The notes under the pieces: model-generated
The model's database searches: none
What the model saw: the letters and a program-made list of their open reading frames with translations, nothing else
What the model was told of the DNA's origin: nothing
Part shown: positions 46,697 to 56,626 of the stretch, piece after piece
Layout of the letters: the number at the start of each line of letters is the position of its first letter
Position numbering within the stretch: the first letter of the stretch is position 1
Program-made: the position numbers and the translations under genes
NCBI RefSeq assembly: GCF_020539525.1
Contig: NZ_JACDXX010000001.1
Location: forward strand, 62,001-126,000
Length of the DNA: 64,000 nucleotides
DNA from: Pseudogemmobacter faecipullorum
GTDB taxonomy: Bacteria > Pseudomonadota > Alphaproteobacteria > Rhodobacterales > Rhodobacteraceae
Direction: 5' to 3'

Positions 46697-48094
46697 TCAG
46701 ACCGTATGCAGATAAAGGTCGAAATCGACCTCGGACACCGTGCGCATCACCCGGGCATATTCCGCCGCCTTAATCGCGGTGAAGGTGCGGTGCATATCCT
46801 CTCCCAGAGCGAATTTCAGGAAGTCCGAAGCCTTTGCCGCCTCAATCGCCTCGCGCCAGTCGGCCGGGATTTTGCCGCCCCCCTCGGCATCATAGCCATT
46901 GCCGGTGGTTTCGGGGCCGGGATCGATGCGGTTTTGCAGCCCATGCCTGATCCCGGCCAGCACCGTTGCCGCCACCAGATAGGGGCTGGCATCAACCCCC
47001 GAGGGGCGGTGCTCGATCCGGCGCGCCCTGATATCGCCGGCCGGAATGCGCAAAGCGACCGAGCGGTTATTCACCCCCCAGCTCGGCGAGACCGGCGCAT
47101 AGGAATTAGAGGCAAAGCGGCGCCAGGAATTGGCATGGGGCGCAAAGACCAGCATGGATTCACCCATGGTCTCTTTCAGCCCGCCGATGGCATGGCGGAT
47201 GGTCTCGCTCCAGTCGCCCTCGACCTCTTCCACGAAAACATTCTTCCCGGCATCATCAAGCATCGAGACATGCAGATGCATACCCGAACCGGCGTAATCC
47301 TCATTCGGCTTGGCCATAAAACAGGCCACCACGCCATGGGCGCGCGCCTGGGCCCGCACGATGCGCTTCAGCCGCACCAGATCATCGGCCGCCTGCAGGA
47401 TATCCTCGCGGTAATGCAGGGTCAGCTCATACTGGCCCGGCGCATATTCCGAGATCAGCGTCTCCGCCTTAATCCCCGCCGCTTTCGCCCCGGCATAGAT
47501 ATCGGACATCAAGGGCAGCATGCCATGCAGATGGTCGACCGAATAGACCTCGGTCTTGCGGCTTGAACGGCGGTCAAGCACATCCCGGGCGGGCTGCATT
47601 TTGCCATATTGATCCCGCTCGGGGTCGAGCAGGAAAAACTCCAGTTCAAAGGCCCCGGCCGGATGCAGTCCCTCAGCCGCCAGAGCCTCAACCTGACGCG
47701 CGAGCGCATGGCGCGGGTCCGAGGTCATCGGCTCGCCTTCCAGCGTATACATGGTCATGAAGACCTCGCCCCGCGGCGGGTTGGTGCCATGCAGCGGCAC
47801 CAGCGTGCCCGGCACCGGCCAGGCGCGCAGATCCCCGTCGCCCTGATCCCAGATCAGCCCGGTTTCATGCACATCCTCGCCGCAGATATCGAGGCCGAGG
47901 ATCGAGATCGGCAGATGGCGGCCCGATTTGTAAAAGCTCAGCAGCTCATGACGGCGGATGATCTTGCCCCGGCCAATGCCATTGGCATCGTGCAGGATGA
48001 TATCAAAAGCCTCGATTTCGGGATGTGCCGCGAGAAAGGCCTCGGCTTCAGCGACGGTTGAGCCAGAGGGGCTGGAGCTATTCATATCAGTCAT
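46697..48094 (-). CDS. Glutamine synthetase family protein (gamma-glutamyl amide ligase, PuuA/GlnA3-like)
   Basis: A 465-residue GS-fold ligase: the N-terminal beta-grasp, then GAFELEFFLLD (metal ligands), ISEYAPGQYELTL, GSGMHLHVSMLD, SWRRFASNSYAPVSPSWG and NRSVALRIP. It lacks the adenylylation-loop tyrosine signature of housekeeping GlnA. Members of this group join glutamate to amines such as putrescine. It begins 1 bp after the aminotransferase gene and is part of the same run. The amine is unknown. Confidence 0.85.
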   Translation of the reverse strand: MTDMNSSSPSGSTVAEAEAFLAAHPEIEAFDIILHDANGIGRGKIIRRHELLSFYKSGRHLPISILGLDICGEDVHETGLIWDQGDGDLRAWPVPGTLVPLHGTNPPRGEVFMTMYTLEGEPMTSDPRHALARQVEALAAEGLHPAGAFELEFFLLDPERDQYGKMQPARDVLDRRSSRKTEVYSVDHLHGMLPLMSDIYAGAKAAGIKAETLISEYAPGQYELTLHYREDILQAADDLVRLKRIVRAQARAHGVVACFMAKPNEDYAGSGMHLHVSMLDDAGKNVFVEEVEGDWSETIRHAIGGLKETMGESMLVFAPHANSWRRFASNSYAPVSPSWGVNNRSVALRIPAGDIRARRIEHRPSGVDASPYLVAATVLAGIRHGLQNRIDPGPETTGNGYDAEGGGKIPADWREAIEAAKASDFLKFALGEDMHRTFTAIKAAEYARVMRTVSEVDFDLYLHTV

Positions 48095-48095
48095 C

Positions 48096-49526
48096 TCAGA
48101 GGGGCCTGGAGTTCGGGAAGAGGTCGGAAAGAGCTTCGGTAAAGCCCGCGATCAGCCGGTCAATCTGTTTCTTTGTCGTCACCGGGCTGACCAGCATCAT
48201 ATTGTGGAAGGGGGCGATCAGTGAGCCACGGTTCAGAAGCGCCACATGCAGTGCCGCCTCGACCGGGTGATGATGCGCCAGCGCTGCCTCGCTGCCGTTT
48301 TTCAGCGGCTCGGGCGCACAGATAAACTCGACCCGCGCCCCCACCCGGGCCACATGCCAGGGCGCATTTGCGGCGGTAATGGCCTTTGCCAGCCCGGCCT
48401 GAAGCCGCGCCGCCCCCTTCTCCATCCTCGCATAGGCTTTCGCCGTCATCACCTCGGCGAGATTGGCGCTGAGGCAGGCAAACTGCATCGGATTGGCAGA
48501 AAGGGTGGTGCCCATGCCGGAATGGCCGGAAAGACGGGCCTCATTGGCCTTTGCATAGGCGCGGGCCGTGGCCTCATTCAGACCCCAGACCGCGGTGGGC
48601 ATGCCGCCCGCCACGCATTTGCCGACCACGAAAATATCGGGTGAGAGGCCATGCACGCCGGTATAGCCGCCGAGACCCGAGGAAAGCGTATGGGTTTCAT
48701 CGATCATCAGCAGTGCGCCATAGCGGCTGCAAAGCGCGCGCAGCCCGTCATGGAAGCCCGGCGCGGGCAGAACCATACAGGAATTGGTCATCACCGGCTC
48801 GGTCAGCACCGCCGCCACCTCACCCGTGGCAAGGGCCGCTTCTACCGCTGCCAGATCATTGAACTCAACGCAGACCGCGCCCAGGGTCAGATCGGCCACC
48901 TGGCCCAGCAGCCCCTCGCGGCTGGCGGTCACCCCGCCGCGCAGCTCAACCATCACGTCATCTACAGTGCCGTGATAGCAGCCATTGAACACCAGGATTT
49001 TGGGCCGCCCGGTCACCGCCCGCGCCACCCGGATGGCAAAGCGGTTGGCATCGGTGGCAGTGGTGGCGATCTGCCAGTGCATGGCGCCAAAGCGCTCGGA
49101 CAAAAGCCGCCCCGCCTCGGCCGCCGCCCCGGAGGGCAGCATATAGGTCAGGCCTTTGCGGGCCTGTTTGCGGATGGCACGCGCCACCGGCGCCGGCGAA
49201 TGGCCAAACATCGAGCCGGTATCCCCGAGGCAGAAATCATCGATCTTATGACCGTCGATATCCTCGATCACCGCGCCTTCAGCCCGGGCAATCACCGCCA
49301 GATGCGGCATCGGCCAGTCACTCATCCAGTGCATCGGCACACCGCTGAGATAATGCCGGGCAATCTCGCCGCAGGCCTTCAGGCTTTTCGGATTGGCCCG
49401 GGCAAAGCGCCGGGCCTCACGCCCGGCGAAATCCTGCAGCACCGCAATGCTGACCCCGGCAATTTCCGTCTCTGCGCCCTGTGCTTTTGCCATCTGCCAC
49501 GACCATCCTGAGAGCAAACGAGTCAT
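48096..49526 (-). CDS. Class III PLP-dependent aminotransferase
   Basis: A 476-residue fold type I enzyme of the class III/glutamate-1-semialdehyde aminomutase-like group: GDTGSMFGHSPAPVARAI, VFNGCYHGTVDDVMVELRGG, LLMIDETHTLSSGLGG with the PLP aspartate, and the PLP lysine in FVVGKCVAGGMPTA. Starts at TTG 49565 and ATG 49493 are alternatives, and ribosome sites are weak for all. Coupled to the GS-like gene, it probably transaminates an amine or amino acid in a catabolic route. It is too unlike HemL for tetrapyrrole synthesis to be the first choice. Confidence 0.8.
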   Translation of the reverse strand: MTRLLSGWSWQMAKAQGAETEIAGVSIAVLQDFAGREARRFARANPKSLKACGEIARHYLSGVPMHWMSDWPMPHLAVIARAEGAVIEDIDGHKIDDFCLGDTGSMFGHSPAPVARAIRKQARKGLTYMLPSGAAAEAGRLLSERFGAMHWQIATTATDANRFAIRVARAVTGRPKILVFNGCYHGTVDDVMVELRGGVTASREGLLGQVADLTLGAVCVEFNDLAAVEAALATGEVAAVLTEPVMTNSCMVLPAPGFHDGLRALCSRYGALLMIDETHTLSSGLGGYTGVHGLSPDIFVVGKCVAGGMPTAVWGLNEATARAYAKANEARLSGHSGMGTTLSANPMQFACLSANLAEVMTAKAYARMEKGAARLQAGLAKAITAANAPWHVARVGARVEFICAPEPLKNGSEAALAHHHPVEAALHVALLNRGSLIAPFHNMMLVSPVTTKKQIDRLIAGFTEALSDLFPNSRPL

Positions 49527-49586
49527 TCGTTTCGCTTCAGCGGATAACAGGGGTAATTTGATCAAAAATCAAGTGGGCCGGGCGGA

Positions 49587-50750
49587 TCAATCGGCAGGGG
49601 GCTCAAAATCCTTTGGCAGTGAGAGATTGTGACAGCCGAGATCCGCCAGCTTACGCTCGCCACAAAGCGCCATGGTGATGTCCAGCTCATCGCGCAGGAT
49701 CTCAAGCACCCGGGTCACCCCCGGCTCGCCCATCGCCCCCAGACCATAGAGCCAGGCCCGGCCGATCATCGTGCCTGTCGCGCCCAGTGCCAGGGCTTTC
49801 AGCACATCCTGGCCGGTCCGGATGCCGGAATCGAGCCAGACCTCGCAGCCGCCATCCACGGCGCGCAGGATCGAGGGCAGCATACGAATGGCCGAATAAG
49901 CGCCGTCGAGCTGCCGCCCGCCATGGTTTGAGACCACGATGGCATCGGCCCCCGCATCGCGCGCCATCCGCGCATCCTCGGCATCCAGAATCCCTTTCAG
50001 CACCAGCTTGCCGCCCCATTGCGCGCGGATCCTCGCAACCATCGCCCAGTCGAGGCAGGGTTCAAGCGATTCATTGCTCCAGCTGGCAAGGCTCTGCATA
50101 TCTTTCACGCCTTTGGCATGGCCAAAGACATTGCGGAAGGTGCGCCGCGAGGTGCGCGCCATGCCCAGGCACCAGCCTGGCCGCGTCATCATATTCAGCA
50201 TATTCGGCAGGGTCAGGCGCGGCGGGGCCGAAAGGCCGTTCTTCAGATCCTTATGGCGCTGGCCCATGACCTGCAGATCCAGCGTCAGCACCAGCGCCGA
50301 GCAGCCGGCGCGTTTTGCCCGCCCGATCAGATCGGCAACAAAATCATGGTCGCGCATCACATAGAGCTGAAACCAGAAAGGCTCGGGGCTGGCCTGATGC
50401 ACATCCTCGATCGAGCAGATCGAAAAGGTGGAGAGGGTGAAAGGCACGCCGAATTTTGCCGCAGCCCTGGCGCCGAGGATCTCGCCATCGGCGCGCTGCA
50501 TCCCGGCCGAGCCGGTCGGCGCAATGGCAACCGGCATCGTCACCTTCTGGCCCAGCATCCGGGCCGAGACATCACGCCCGGAAAGATCGCGCGCCACGCG
50601 CTGGCGCAGGCGGATCAGGCTGAAATCACTGGTGTTTTCCCGAAAGGTCTGCTCGCTGTAACTGCCGCTTTCGCAATAATCCCAGAACATCCGCGGCGCG
50701 CGCGCCTGATGCAATCGACGCAGATCCTCGACACAGGTGATAACGGGCAT
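49587..50750 (-). CDS. FMN-dependent alpha-hydroxyacid dehydrogenase (LldD family)
   Basis: A 387-residue flavoprotein: APTGSAGMQRADGE, FWFQLYVMRDHDF, LTLDLQVMGQRHKDL, LVLKGILDAEDA, the catalytic His in VVSNHGGRQLDGA, and WLDSGIRTGQDVLKALALGA with MIGRAWLYGLGA for phosphate binding. L-lactate is the commonest substrate; other 2-hydroxyacids such as glycolate or mandelate are possible. It lies upstream of the aminotransferase gene on the same strand. Confidence 0.88.
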   Translation of the reverse strand: MPVITCVEDLRRLHQARAPRMFWDYCESGSYSEQTFRENTSDFSLIRLRQRVARDLSGRDVSARMLGQKVTMPVAIAPTGSAGMQRADGEILGARAAAKFGVPFTLSTFSICSIEDVHQASPEPFWFQLYVMRDHDFVADLIGRAKRAGCSALVLTLDLQVMGQRHKDLKNGLSAPPRLTLPNMLNMMTRPGWCLGMARTSRRTFRNVFGHAKGVKDMQSLASWSNESLEPCLDWAMVARIRAQWGGKLVLKGILDAEDARMARDAGADAIVVSNHGGRQLDGAYSAIRMLPSILRAVDGGCEVWLDSGIRTGQDVLKALALGATGTMIGRAWLYGLGAMGEPGVTRVLEILRDELDITMALCGERKLADLGCHNLSLPKDFEPPAD

Positions 50751-50781
50751 TGCAGTCTCCGGCCTGATATTTGCCGCGATG

Positions 50782-51480
50782 CTATTCGCCTGCCGCCGCC
50801 CTCACAAGCCGGGCAATCACCCGCGGCATGGCAGGATGCAGGCCCAAAGCCGGCAGAATTGCCCCCGGGAAACCCGCCTCGCCCAGCGCGGCGGGCAGAT
50901 CTTCCAGCACATGGGTCAGCTCCATGGCAAAGAAGGGCAGGCAAAGCGCGGCCTCACTCCAGCCGCGGGTGGCCGAAAGACGGGGATCTTCCTCGATATA
51001 AGCCGCCTCAACCCGGGTCAGCAGGGTCTCGGCCCGCAGGCGCGCCACCAGCGCTTCGGTCACCGCCGCCGGCGCGCGGGAGCGGCCCGAGCCATGCGCG
51101 GCGACCAGCAATTCGCGCGTACCCGAGTCGCGCGCCAGGGCCACTGCCAGATCCTGCACCACCTCGGCACAGCCCATCGGCTGCATCACCTGCCAGCCGC
51201 CAAGCCCCGCCGCCTCCAGCCGTTCCGGCAAAGCCTTGCGGGTAAACCAGCCATCCGCCATGAAGACCGGAAAGACGAGGCCGGGCGCGCCCGTGACCCG
51301 CTCCAGTGCGCCTGTCCCGGCCAGGGTGGCCGACTGCACCTGCCAGCCCGGCAGTTCCGCTGCCACCCGCGCCGCGAGCGCCGCCAGCACCCGCGCCCCG
51401 GTCTGCGGCTCAGAGGGCTGGCCATGCGCCACCATCAGCAGCCTGCGGGCCGGTGCCTGATCCCTGTCAACCGCCATCAC
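50782..51480 (-). CDS. CbiX/SirB-like chelatase-family protein
   Basis: A 232-residue protein with two halves that each resemble the CbiX fold: RRLLMVAHGQPSEP near residue 12 and ELLVAAHGSGRSRAPAAVTEAL near 123. CbiX enzymes insert Co2+ or Fe2+ into sirohydrochlorin. The second half has the AHGS motif, and a further His sits at LTHVLEDLP. No other cobalamin or siroheme gene is nearby, so the role is uncertain. It follows the SGNH hydrolase gene by 6 bp. Confidence 0.75.
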   Translation of the reverse strand: MMAVDRDQAPARRLLMVAHGQPSEPQTGARVLAALAARVAAELPGWQVQSATLAGTGALERVTGAPGLVFPVFMADGWFTRKALPERLEAAGLGGWQVMQPMGCAEVVQDLAVALARDSGTRELLVAAHGSGRSRAPAAVTEALVARLRAETLLTRVEAAYIEEDPRLSATRGWSEAALCLPFFAMELTHVLEDLPAALGEAGFPGAILPALGLHPAMPRVIARLVRAAAGE

Positions 51481-51486
51481 GCCCCC

Positions 51487-52125
51487 TCAGTCCAGCGCCC
51501 GGATTTTATCGGCAAAAAACTGTGCCAGCACCTCGGCCGCCGCTGCCTCATAATGGATGCCATCAACCGGCGAGACTTCGATCACCCCCTGCAGATCGAG
51601 GAAGGCAGCGCCGGTCCGCGCCGCCATCGCGCCGATCTCAGCCCCGAGCTGCTGCGATTTCGCCGCGCCCCCGGCAAAAACCGGGGCCAGAACCCCGGTC
51701 TCCCGGATCGGCGGCGGCGCCACGACCAGCACCTCCGGCGCGCCGCCCATCGGCCCGCAGCCCGAGGCGCGGATCATCCGCACCAGCCGCTCAAGCCCAG
51801 AGGCGATATCGCTGGCGGTCACGCCAAAGCGGTGTTTCAGATCATTGGTGCCCAGCATCAGCAGCACGAGGTTAACCGGCCGGTGACTTTCCAGGATCGC
51901 CGCCAGCGCCTTGCGGCCATTGCGATGCTCACCCTCGACCGGGTCATCATGCACCGTGGTCCGGCCAGGATGGCCTTCGGCAATCACCTCCCAACCCGGC
52001 AACAGCTCCGCCAGCAGCCTGGGCCAGCGGTGGCGATGGGCGAAGCGGCCCAGCGCGCCCAGGCTCTCCATCGGCATGGTGCCATGGGTATTACTGTCGC
52101 CATAGCAAAGCAGAGTGCGGCTCAT
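51487..52125 (-). CDS. SGNH/GDSL-type esterase
   Basis: A 212-residue hydrolase with block I LCYGDSNTHG (catalytic Ser near 10), the block III GTNDL, and block V VDGIHYEAA (Asp/His pair). There is no signal peptide, so it acts in the cytoplasm. It resembles the arylesterase/acylhydrolase group related to TesA. It is flanked closely by arsC and the CbiX-like gene. Substrate unknown. Confidence 0.85.
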   Translation of the reverse strand: MSRTLLCYGDSNTHGTMPMESLGALGRFAHRHRWPRLLAELLPGWEVIAEGHPGRTTVHDDPVEGEHRNGRKALAAILESHRPVNLVLLMLGTNDLKHRFGVTASDIASGLERLVRMIRASGCGPMGGAPEVLVVAPPPIRETGVLAPVFAGGAAKSQQLGAEIGAMAARTGAAFLDLQGVIEVSPVDGIHYEAAAAEVLAQFFADKIRALD

Positions 52126-52137
52126 TGCAGGTTTCCC

Positions 52138-52557
52138 TCAGTTTTCAGACGCAGAAGGATCGTAAATCACCTTGCCCGCCGCATCGGTGACGATGGCCTC
52201 CGGCAGACGCGCCAGCAGCGGCAAAAGGCTGAGCGAAGGACGGCAGAGCGCCGTGCCTTTCGCGGTCGCCACAAAGGGCCGCTCGACCAGCACCGGATCC
52301 TCCAGCATGGCAGCGATGATCTGATCCTCACCGGCCTCAGGCGCGGTCAGCCCGCGCGCTTCGGCGCTGGTGCCTTTCACCCGCAGCGCCTGACGCGGGC
52401 TCAGCCCCGCCGCCTGCAAGAGCTGGCGCAGCCCGGCCTCCTGCCAGCCGGTTTCAAGATACAGGATCACCTCCGGTGCCTCGCCCGCCGCCTGCAGGAG
52501 CGCCAGCACATTGCGCGAGGTGCCGCAGCGCGGATTGTGCCAGATGCGGCTGTTCAT
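52138..52557 (-). CDS. arsC: Arsenate reductase-family protein ArsC
   Basis: A 139-residue thioredoxin-fold protein with the catalytic Cys in [12 protein letters not shown], a [11 protein letters not shown] segment, and [20 protein letters not shown] near the end, as in glutaredoxin-dependent ArsC. It reduces arsenate to arsenite, but no arsR or arsB is nearby, so a YffB/Spx-type role cannot be excluded. It overlaps ade by 4 bp. Confidence 0.88.
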   Translation of the reverse strand: MNSRIWHNPRCGTSRNVLALLQAAGEAPEVILYLETGWQEAGLRQLLQAAGLSPRQALRVKGTSAEARGLTAPEAGEDQIIAAMLEDPVLVERPFVATAKGTALCRPSLSLLPLLARLPEAIVTDAAGKVIYDPSASEN

Positions 52558-54251
52558 GGGATCACCTCAAAGCGGTCAACATCCACCAGACCATGATCGG
52601 TGATTTTCAGATGCGGGATCACCGGCAAAGCGAGGAAGGCGAGTTGCAGGAAGGGCTCTTCCAGCTCCACCCCGAGGCCCTTTGCGGCGGCGCGCAGCAG
52701 CACCAGATCCTCACGCACCTGCTCATAGGAATTCAGGCTCATCAGCCCTGCCACCGGCAAGGGCAGCTCGGCCAGCACCCTCCCGCCCTCGACCACGACA
52801 AAACCGCCCTCAATCTCTGAGAGCCGGTTCGCCGCCAGCGCCATATCCTGGTAATCTGCCCCGACCACCGCGATATTATGGTGATCATGACAGACGGTTG
52901 AGGCGATGGCACCGCGCTTCAGGCCAAAACCTTTCACAAAGCCCCGCGCCTTATTGCCGTTTTTGCCATGCCGCTCGATCACCGCGATGCGGATCAGATC
53001 GCGGGACAGATCCGGGCGCTTATCGCCATCCTCGGGGGTGATGTCATAGCGCAGATATTCGGTGATGATCTTGCCCGGCAGAATGCCGATCACCGGGGTT
53101 TCCACCTTATTGCCGGGGCTGCGGAAATCAGCCGCCACCAGCTCTGGCGCTTTGACCGACCGCCGCGCCACCGGCTCCAGGATCTCACGCGCGGCAAAAG
53201 CGGCTTCGGTCAGCTCGGTCCCGCCTGCGAAGGTGCGGCTGGCATGGCAGCCCTCGAGACTGTCGATCACCACGATATCGGCGCGCTTTCCGGGGGCGAT
53301 CAGACCGCGGTCTTTCAGCCCGAAGGCCTCGGCCGCCGACAAAGACGCGGCGCGGTAGACCGCCAGCGGGCTGCAGCCCAGTTCAATCGCCCGACGGATC
53401 ATGTGATCGAGATGGCCATGTTCGGCAATGTCGAGCGGATTGCGGTCATCGGTGCAAAGGCACAGATAGGGCGAATGCCGCTCGGTCAGGATCGGGGCCA
53501 ACGCCTCAAGATCTTTCGAGACCGAACCCTCGCGGATCAGCACCCGCATACCCTTGCGCAGCTTCTCCAGCGCCTCCTCAGCGCTGGTCGCCTCATGCTC
53601 GGTACGGATCCCGGCGGCGATATAGCCATTCAGATCCTTGCCGCGCAGCAAGGGCGCATGGCCGTCAATATGACGGCCGCGGAAGGCCCCGAGCTTGGCC
53701 ATGCAGCCCGGATCCTTATGCAGAACCCCGGGGAAATTCATAAATTCGGCCAGACCGATCACCTTCGGATGATCCATCAGCGGCAGCAGATCCGCCGCCT
53801 CCAGCACCGCGCCCGCGGTCTCCATATGGGTGGAGGGCACGCAGGAGGACAGCTGCACCCGCAGGTCAATCAGCAGCCGCTCAGCACAGTCGAGAAACCA
53901 GCTGATCCCGGTCAGACCGCAGACATTGGCAATTTCATGCGGATCACAGATCGCGGTGGTGACACCGCGCGGGCCGACGCAGCGGTCAAATTCAAAGGGG
54001 GTGACCAGCGAGCTTTCGACATGCAGATGGGTGTCGATAAAACCCGGCACCAGGATCTGGCCCGAGACATCAATCTCGCGCCGGCCCTCGTAGCGACCAA
54101 AGGTGCCGACCACGGTATCACCGCAGATCGCCACATCGCTTTCAACCAGTTCGCCGGTGATCAGGTCGAAAAAGCGCCCGCCTTTCAGCACCAGATCAGC
54201 TCTTGCGACGCCCCGTCCCTGATCAATCAGATCGGCCAGATCCCTGTACAT
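52554..54251 (-). CDS. ade: Adenine deaminase
   Basis: A 565-residue amidohydrolase that converts adenine to hypoxanthine and ammonia. Motifs are [20 protein letters not shown] (metal-binding HLH), [25 protein letters not shown] and [17 protein letters not shown], with the C-terminal [12 protein letters not shown] conserved in the family. Length fits Ade (not the short Add-like type). It begins the minus-strand run ade-arsC-SGNH-cbiX-like. Confidence 0.95.
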   Translation of the reverse strand: MYRDLADLIDQGRGVARADLVLKGGRFFDLITGELVESDVAICGDTVVGTFGRYEGRREIDVSGQILVPGFIDTHLHVESSLVTPFEFDRCVGPRGVTTAICDPHEIANVCGLTGISWFLDCAERLLIDLRVQLSSCVPSTHMETAGAVLEAADLLPLMDHPKVIGLAEFMNFPGVLHKDPGCMAKLGAFRGRHIDGHAPLLRGKDLNGYIAAGIRTEHEATSAEEALEKLRKGMRVLIREGSVSKDLEALAPILTERHSPYLCLCTDDRNPLDIAEHGHLDHMIRRAIELGCSPLAVYRAASLSAAEAFGLKDRGLIAPGKRADIVVIDSLEGCHASRTFAGGTELTEAAFAAREILEPVARRSVKAPELVAADFRSPGNKVETPVIGILPGKIITEYLRYDITPEDGDKRPDLSRDLIRIAVIERHGKNGNKARGFVKGFGLKRGAIASTVCHDHHNIAVVGADYQDMALAANRLSEIEGGFVVVEGGRVLAELPLPVAGLMSLNSYEQVREDLVLLRAAAKGLGVELEEPFLQLAFLALPVIPHLKITDHGLVDVDRFEVIP

Positions 54252-54420
54252 ATCATATCCCTCTGCAGAGCCACAGCAAAGCCTGGATGGGCAGGCGCGT
54301 CCAGCCTGAACAGATCAGCCCCCGCCCCCGGCGGCGAGAGGCCGCACCGCGCCGGGCGAGACACCCTTGCAAGGCGGCCAGGCTCATGATCTGACTGGGT
54401 TATGCAGAAGGATCTGTGAT

Positions 54421-55344
54421 ATGCGCCCGCTGCGCGGCATAGCCTATAAAATTTGCTCGGTTCTGGTTTTCATCGTGATGTCGGCGCTGGTGAAGGCCAC
54501 TTCTGAGCGTGTGCCCGGTGGTGAGGCGGTTTTCTTCCGCTCATTCTTTGCCATTCCGGTGATCGTGATCTGGCTGGCTGTTACCGGCGATCTGCGTACC
54601 GGGTTTTATACCAGAAATCCCTTTGGCCATGTCTGGCGCGGTTTTGCCGGCACTATGGCCATGGGGCTGGGCTTTGCCGGTCTGGCCTATCTGCCCTTCC
54701 CGGAAGTCACCGCGATTGGCTATGCCGCGCCCTTGCTGACGGTGATCTTCGCAGCGATGTTTCTGGGTGAGAATGTCCGGCTGTTCCGCATCGCCACCGT
54801 TATCCTCGGGCTGATCGGGGTGCTGATCGTGATCTCGCCGCGGCTGACCGTTTTACAGGATGGCGCAGGCAATCCGGCCGAAGCTTTCGGAGCGGCGCTG
54901 GTGCTCGGCGGCGCGGTCTTTGCCGCCCTCGCCCAGGTTTTTGTGCGCAAGCTGGTGATGGTCGAGCGGACGGCGGCGATTGTGTTCTGGTTCTCGGTCA
55001 CCTCGACGCTGCTGTCGCTGTTTACCCTGCCCTTCGGCTGGGTCTGGCCGACGCGGTTTGAGCTGTCGCTGCTGATCTGCACCGGCCTTCTTGGCGGGAT
55101 CGGCCAGATCCTGCTGACCTCGAGCTACCGCGAGGCCGATGCCTCGCTGGTTGCGCCCTTTGACTATGCCTCGATGATCTTCGCGCTGGCGATTGGCTGG
55201 TTCGTCTTCTCGGAAGTGCCGAGCGCGACCATGCTCGGCGGCGCGGCGCTGATCATCCTGGCCGGGATCCTGATCATCTGGCGCGAGCGCCGGCTCGGGC
55301 TTGAGCGGGCGCGGCAGCGCAAGGCCATGACGCCTCAGGGCTGA
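54421..55344 (+). CDS. EamA/DMT-family transporter
   Basis: A 307-residue inner-membrane protein with ten predicted helices and two EamA domains (FVIV...MSALVKATSERVPGGE and later SLVAPFDYASMIFALAIGWF). The ATG at 54421 is chosen; the open frame extends 54 bp upstream. It is divergent from ade across 169 bp and converges with the GAPDH gene. Substrate unknown. Confidence 0.87.
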   Translation: MRPLRGIAYKICSVLVFIVMSALVKATSERVPGGEAVFFRSFFAIPVIVIWLAVTGDLRTGFYTRNPFGHVWRGFAGTMAMGLGFAGLAYLPFPEVTAIGYAAPLLTVIFAAMFLGENVRLFRIATVILGLIGVLIVISPRLTVLQDGAGNPAEAFGAALVLGGAVFAALAQVFVRKLVMVERTAAIVFWFSVTSTLLSLFTLPFGWVWPTRFELSLLICTGLLGGIGQILLTSSYREADASLVAPFDYASMIFALAIGWFVFSEVPSATMLGGAALIILAGILIIWRERRLGLERARQRKAMTPQG

Positions 55345-55377
55345 GCCCCCGGGCGAAACCAGGGCCGGGGCGGGGCC

Positions 55378-56358
55378 TCAGCCCTGCCCCATCCGCAGCC
55401 CGATATCGAGCATCCGGTTCGAAAAGCCCCATTCATTATCATACCAGCCAAACACCCGCAGCAGCCCCTGCGCCGTCAGCCGGGTCTCGGGCGTTGCCAT
55501 GACGATCGACTCGGGGCGGGCGCGCAGATCCGACGAGACCAGCGGCCGGTCGGTCGAACCGATGACACCGCCGGCGCTGCGAAACACCTCATTCACCGCC
55601 TCGACCGTCACCCGGTCGCGGGTCATCACCGCCAGATCGACGCAGGATACGCTGGCCACCGGCACCCGCACCGCCGAGCCCTGCAGCCGCCCGGCAAGCT
55701 GCGGCAGCACCCGGTCAACCAGATGCGAGGCCGAGGTGGTGGTCGGCACCATCGACAGGGCGGCGGCACGCGAGCGCGCGAAATTCGGCCCCGGCGCATC
55801 GGTGGTCGGCTGGCTGCCGGTATAGCAATGGACCGTGGTCATCGAGCCGGTGACCAGCCCCCAGGCATCATCAATCAGCCGGGCCAGCGGCGCGAGTGCA
55901 TTGGTGGTGCAGGAGGCATTGGAGACCACGCGCTGATCCCTCAGCCCCTCATCATTCGCGCCCAGCACAACGGTATAATCCGCAGTATCCGAAGGGCCGG
56001 AGAGCAGCACCCGTGCCGCACCGGCCTGCAGCCCGCGCTCGGCCACCGGGCGGTTGCCGCCCATTCCGGTGCATTCCATCACCAGATCAAAGCCACGCAG
56101 ATCCAGCGAGGACAGATCGGGCGCGCGGAAAAGCGGGATCTGCCGGCCGGCAATGCCCAGCATATCCCCTTCCAGCGTCACACCGCCTGGCCAGGCGCCA
56201 TAGACCGAGTCATATTCCAGCAGATAGGCACAGATGCCCGGATCAGCGATATCATTGATCGCGGCAATCTCCAGCCCGGGCCAGCGATCAGGATTTTGCG
56301 CCCAGGTGCGCAGCACCGAACGTCCGATCCGTCCAAATCCATTGATGAAAACCCGCAT
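55378..56358 (-). CDS. gap: Type I glyceraldehyde-3-phosphate dehydrogenase
   Basis: A 326-residue enzyme: FINGFGRIGRSVLR (NAD site), AINDIADPGICAYLLEYDSV with the NAD-selecting Asp, catalytic Cys in SNASCTTNALAPLARL, and WYDNEWGFSNRMLDI near the end. It is slightly shorter than E. coli GapA, and no phosphoglycerate kinase or transketolase gene is adjacent, so it may be a second or specialised copy (an erythrose-4-phosphate dehydrogenase is less likely). The start is fixed by MRVFINGFG although the frame extends upstream. Confidence 0.9.
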   Translation of the reverse strand: MRVFINGFGRIGRSVLRTWAQNPDRWPGLEIAAINDIADPGICAYLLEYDSVYGAWPGGVTLEGDMLGIAGRQIPLFRAPDLSSLDLRGFDLVMECTGMGGNRPVAERGLQAGAARVLLSGPSDTADYTVVLGANDEGLRDQRVVSNASCTTNALAPLARLIDDAWGLVTGSMTTVHCYTGSQPTTDAPGPNFARSRAAALSMVPTTTSASHLVDRVLPQLAGRLQGSAVRVPVASVSCVDLAVMTRDRVTVEAVNEVFRSAGGVIGSTDRPLVSSDLRARPESIVMATPETRLTAQGLLRVFGWYDNEWGFSNRMLDIGLRMGQG

Positions 56359-56423
56359 CTGTCGCCCCGCCTTCGCTCTGCAGTTACAGCCTGCCATGTT
56401 CCGAGAGTGAAACCATTTAGCGC

Positions 56424-56460
56424 CATAGCTGGCAATGCATCTTTCGGATTGCCAGCTATG
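56424..56460. promoter_or_regulatory. Perfect 13-bp inverted repeat between gap and the helicase gene
   Basis: CATAGCTGGCAAT and ATTGCCAGCTATG flank an 11-base spacer, 66 bp before the gap ATG and 167 bp before the helicase ATG. It looks like an operator for a dimeric regulator or a leader hairpin for gap. A consensus TTGACA at 56542-56547 could be the -35 for the helicase gene, but its -10 is poor. Confidence 0.6.
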
Positions 56461-56626
56461 CAAAGGCTGCACAGCCGCTTCCCATCTCGGGCCCCGCAGC
56501 CCGAAATCCCCTGGCCTCAGCCTGGAAACCGGCTGCAAAGGTTGACATTTGCGCCGCTTCCTGTGCATGGCGGGCGCAACATCATGCCGGGAGAACTGCT
56601 CCCGCTCCTCACTCTCCCGGAACACA

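Noticed and set aside
50737-52596. 619-codon plus-strand frame
   Set aside because: It is antisense to the cbiX-like, SGNH and arsC genes, with shadow-type composition.
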